Origin: Woodsholea maritima DSM 17123
Lineage (GTDB): Bacteria > Pseudomonadota > Alphaproteobacteria > Caulobacterales > Maricaulaceae
Assembly: GCF_000382325.1 (NCBI RefSeq)
Contig: NZ_KB908056.1
Coordinates: 561,018-625,017 of the forward strand
DNA length: 64,000 bases
Direction of reading: 5' to 3'
The translations under genes were made by a program, and so were the position numbers. Under the pieces are notes generated by a model, which saw only the letters and a program-made list of their open reading frames with translations, had not been told where the DNA came from and made no database searches. Below, piece after piece: positions 62,831-64,000 of the stretch; the stretch's first letter is position 1; every line of letters starts with the position of its first letter.

Positions 62831-63808
62831 ATGAGTGATCAAACCTCAATAAGCCTCCCCCTGATGCCCCTTGGCCAGAGTGATATGGCCATCACCCGCC
62901 TGGGCCTTGGATGTATGGGCATGTCAGACTTTTACGGGCCGCACGATAACGCCCAGTCGATTGAAACGCTTCATGGCGCGCTGGATCTGGGCGTTACTTT
63001 TTTTGACACCGCCGACATGTATGGCCCGCACACCAATGAGTTGTTACTGGGCGAGGCCTTCAAAGGACGCTGGAAGGATCTCAAAATCGCGACCAAGTTT
63101 GCGATTGTGCGCACCGAGGATCCCACCGCGCGGGTGATCCGCAATGATGCGCCCTATATTCGCCAGGCGTGTGAAGAGAGCCTCAAGCGTTTAGGCACGG
63201 ACCATATCGACCTTTATTATATGCACCGGCGCGACCGCGCCATTCCGTTCAGCGAAAGCATTGGCGCGATGAAGGCTCTGGTTGAGGCTGGGAAAGTCGG
63301 CGCTCTGGGGCTTTCTGAAGTGACAGCTGAAGAGCTGCGCGAAGCCCACGCCATTCACCCCATTTGCGCACTGCAAACCGAATATTCCCTGTGGAGCCGC
63401 GAGCCAGAAACCGATCTGATCGAGACCTGCCGCGAGCTGGGCGTGACCTTTGTCGCCTATAGCCCGCTGGGGCGCGGTTATCTGACCGGGGCCCTGCCAA
63501 CACCCGATCAAATGGGCGATGATGATTGGCGCAAAATCAACCCGCGCTTCACCCCTGAAGCCTATGAAGCCAATCGTGTTTTCATTGATCTCGTCACTCA
63601 GATTGCCGCGCAGAAAAACGCGACCCCTGCCCAGATCGCAATCGCCTGGGTCTTGCATCAGGCCCCGCATATCGCTGCCATTCCCGGCACGCGCAAGCTG
63701 AGCCGTCTGAAAGAAAACTTAGGGGCTTTGGACATACATTTCACGCCAGAGGAACTTGATGGCATTCGCGCCAGCCTGCCCCCGCAAACCATGGGTGCGC
63801 GCTATTAG
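62831..63808 (+). CDS. Aldo/keto reductase
   Basis: 325-residue NADPH-dependent TIM-barrel reductase of the YajO/AKR13-like group. Catalytic tetrad: Asp and Tyr in FFDTADMYGPHTNELLLG, Lys in IATKF, His in YYMHRRD. The cofactor segment AIPGTRKLSRLKENLGA is near the C-terminus. ATG at 62831 has AAAGGA at 6-base spacing; 62828 is the neighbouring alternative. Substrate not known; the neighbouring AraC gene suggests induction by a toxic carbonyl or quinone. Confidence 0.9.
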   Translation: MSDQTSISLPLMPLGQSDMAITRLGLGCMGMSDFYGPHDNAQSIETLHGALDLGVTFFDTADMYGPHTNELLLGEAFKGRWKDLKIATKFAIVRTEDPTARVIRNDAPYIRQACEESLKRLGTDHIDLYYMHRRDRAIPFSESIGAMKALVEAGKVGALGLSEVTAEELREAHAIHPICALQTEYSLWSREPETDLIETCRELGVTFVAYSPLGRGYLTGALPTPDQMGDDDWRKINPRFTPEAYEANRVFIDLVTQIAAQKNATPAQIAIAWVLHQAPHIAAIPGTRKLSRLKENLGALDIHFTPEELDGIRASLPPQTMGARY

Positions 63809-63915
63809 GGCGAAAATTTTCACCCTGTCAGGCCAGAGGTGATCGGGCATCCAGGGCGTGAGCTTGGGCTTAAATTCTCATCGAGCAGAACCAGGCTCAC
63901 CCCGTCCGGCATGGG

Positions 63916-63934
63916 CCCCAAATCAAGTTTGGGG
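63916..63934. repeat. Dispersed palindrome, TCAAG loop
   Basis: CCCCAAA (63916-63922), loop TCAAG, TTTGGGG (63928-63934), followed by TGACAG. Same architecture as the unit at 40155-40173 in reverse orientation, with compensating stem changes. It lies in the non-coding 192 bases at the window end, where I see no gene. Confidence 0.6.
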
Positions 63935-64000
63935 TGACAGTTTTTTATGAGATCCTCGCTTACGCTGCGGGCGGCCTTTGGCCTTGCGGGCTGATCGCCC

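Noticed and set aside
63807..63826. Terminator after the aldo/keto reductase gene
   Set aside because: AGGGCGAAAA/TTTTCACCCT is a near-perfect palindrome but has no loop, one mismatch and overlaps the stop codon, so a terminator call is not supported.
1..64000. tRNA, rRNA, CRISPR arrays, insertion sequences
   Set aside because: Intergenic regions were read on both strands; no cloverleaf, no regularly spaced repeats and no transposase-like coding region was seen.

Overview
The window looks like chromosomal DNA of an alphaproteobacterium, most likely of the Caulobacter/Maricaulis/Hyphomonas side of the class. This is inference from G+C-rich codon use, a Caulobacter-style TonB receptor, DUF2849 and DUF934 companions of sulfite reductase, and short dispersed palindromes with a CTTGA/TCAAG loop. 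No integrase, terminase, capsid gene, transposase, tRNA or rRNA gene was found, and codon use is even throughout.

Layout. (1) 23-2760: a chemoreceptor and a LysR regulator. (2) 2865-9138: an assimilatory sulfur operon (siroheme synthase, DUF2849, sulfite reductase, a DUF934-APS reductase fusion, cysteine synthase, ferredoxin-NADP reductase) closed by a clear terminator. (3) 9281-10729: a small glycine-zipper lipoprotein and a SARP/BTAD-type regulator. (4) 11025-37215: the centrepiece, 26 kb of nearly gapless same-strand genes encoding a contractile injection system of the extracellular (eCIS, phage-tail-like) type. It has one sheath, one tube, an AAA+ ATPase, a DUF4255 cap protein, a tube-initiator protein, a LysM protein, hub, spike, gp25, two wedge proteins, gpI, a 1272-residue modular structural protein, and two DUF4157 proteins that are the probable cargo. 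(5) 37220-41988: DUF599 membrane protein, ABC-F ATPase, a repeat-rich spacer, and an Lrp regulator divergent from methionine gamma-lyase. (6) 41992-49392: a phosphonate-scavenging locus with TonB receptor, PhnX hydrolase, DUF5690 transporter candidate, LysR regulator and a FAD oxidase in place of the usual PhnW transaminase. (7) 49396-52049: an MBOAT O-acyltransferase operon with an SGNH hydrolase. (8) 52323-60346: a HI0933-like flavoprotein, then a 4-hydroxyproline degradation cluster (epimerase, D-hydroxyproline oxidase, deaminase, semialdehyde dehydrogenase, GntR regulator, M24 prolidase-like peptidase) with a TTGTATACAA operator on its divergent promoter. (9) 60384-63808: a secreted phospholipase-C-like protein, an AraC regulator and an aldo/keto reductase.

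The eCIS is the most notable system. Its spike protein carries its own HxH metal-binding tip and no PAAR gene is present. No separate tape-measure gene is visible. The sheath has an inserted duplicated domain. A disordered protein shares VQAKP/LHR-type motifs with the large DUF4157 protein. One cargo candidate couples DUF4157 to an LRAT/NlpC-like permuted papain fold with a visible His/Cys pair.
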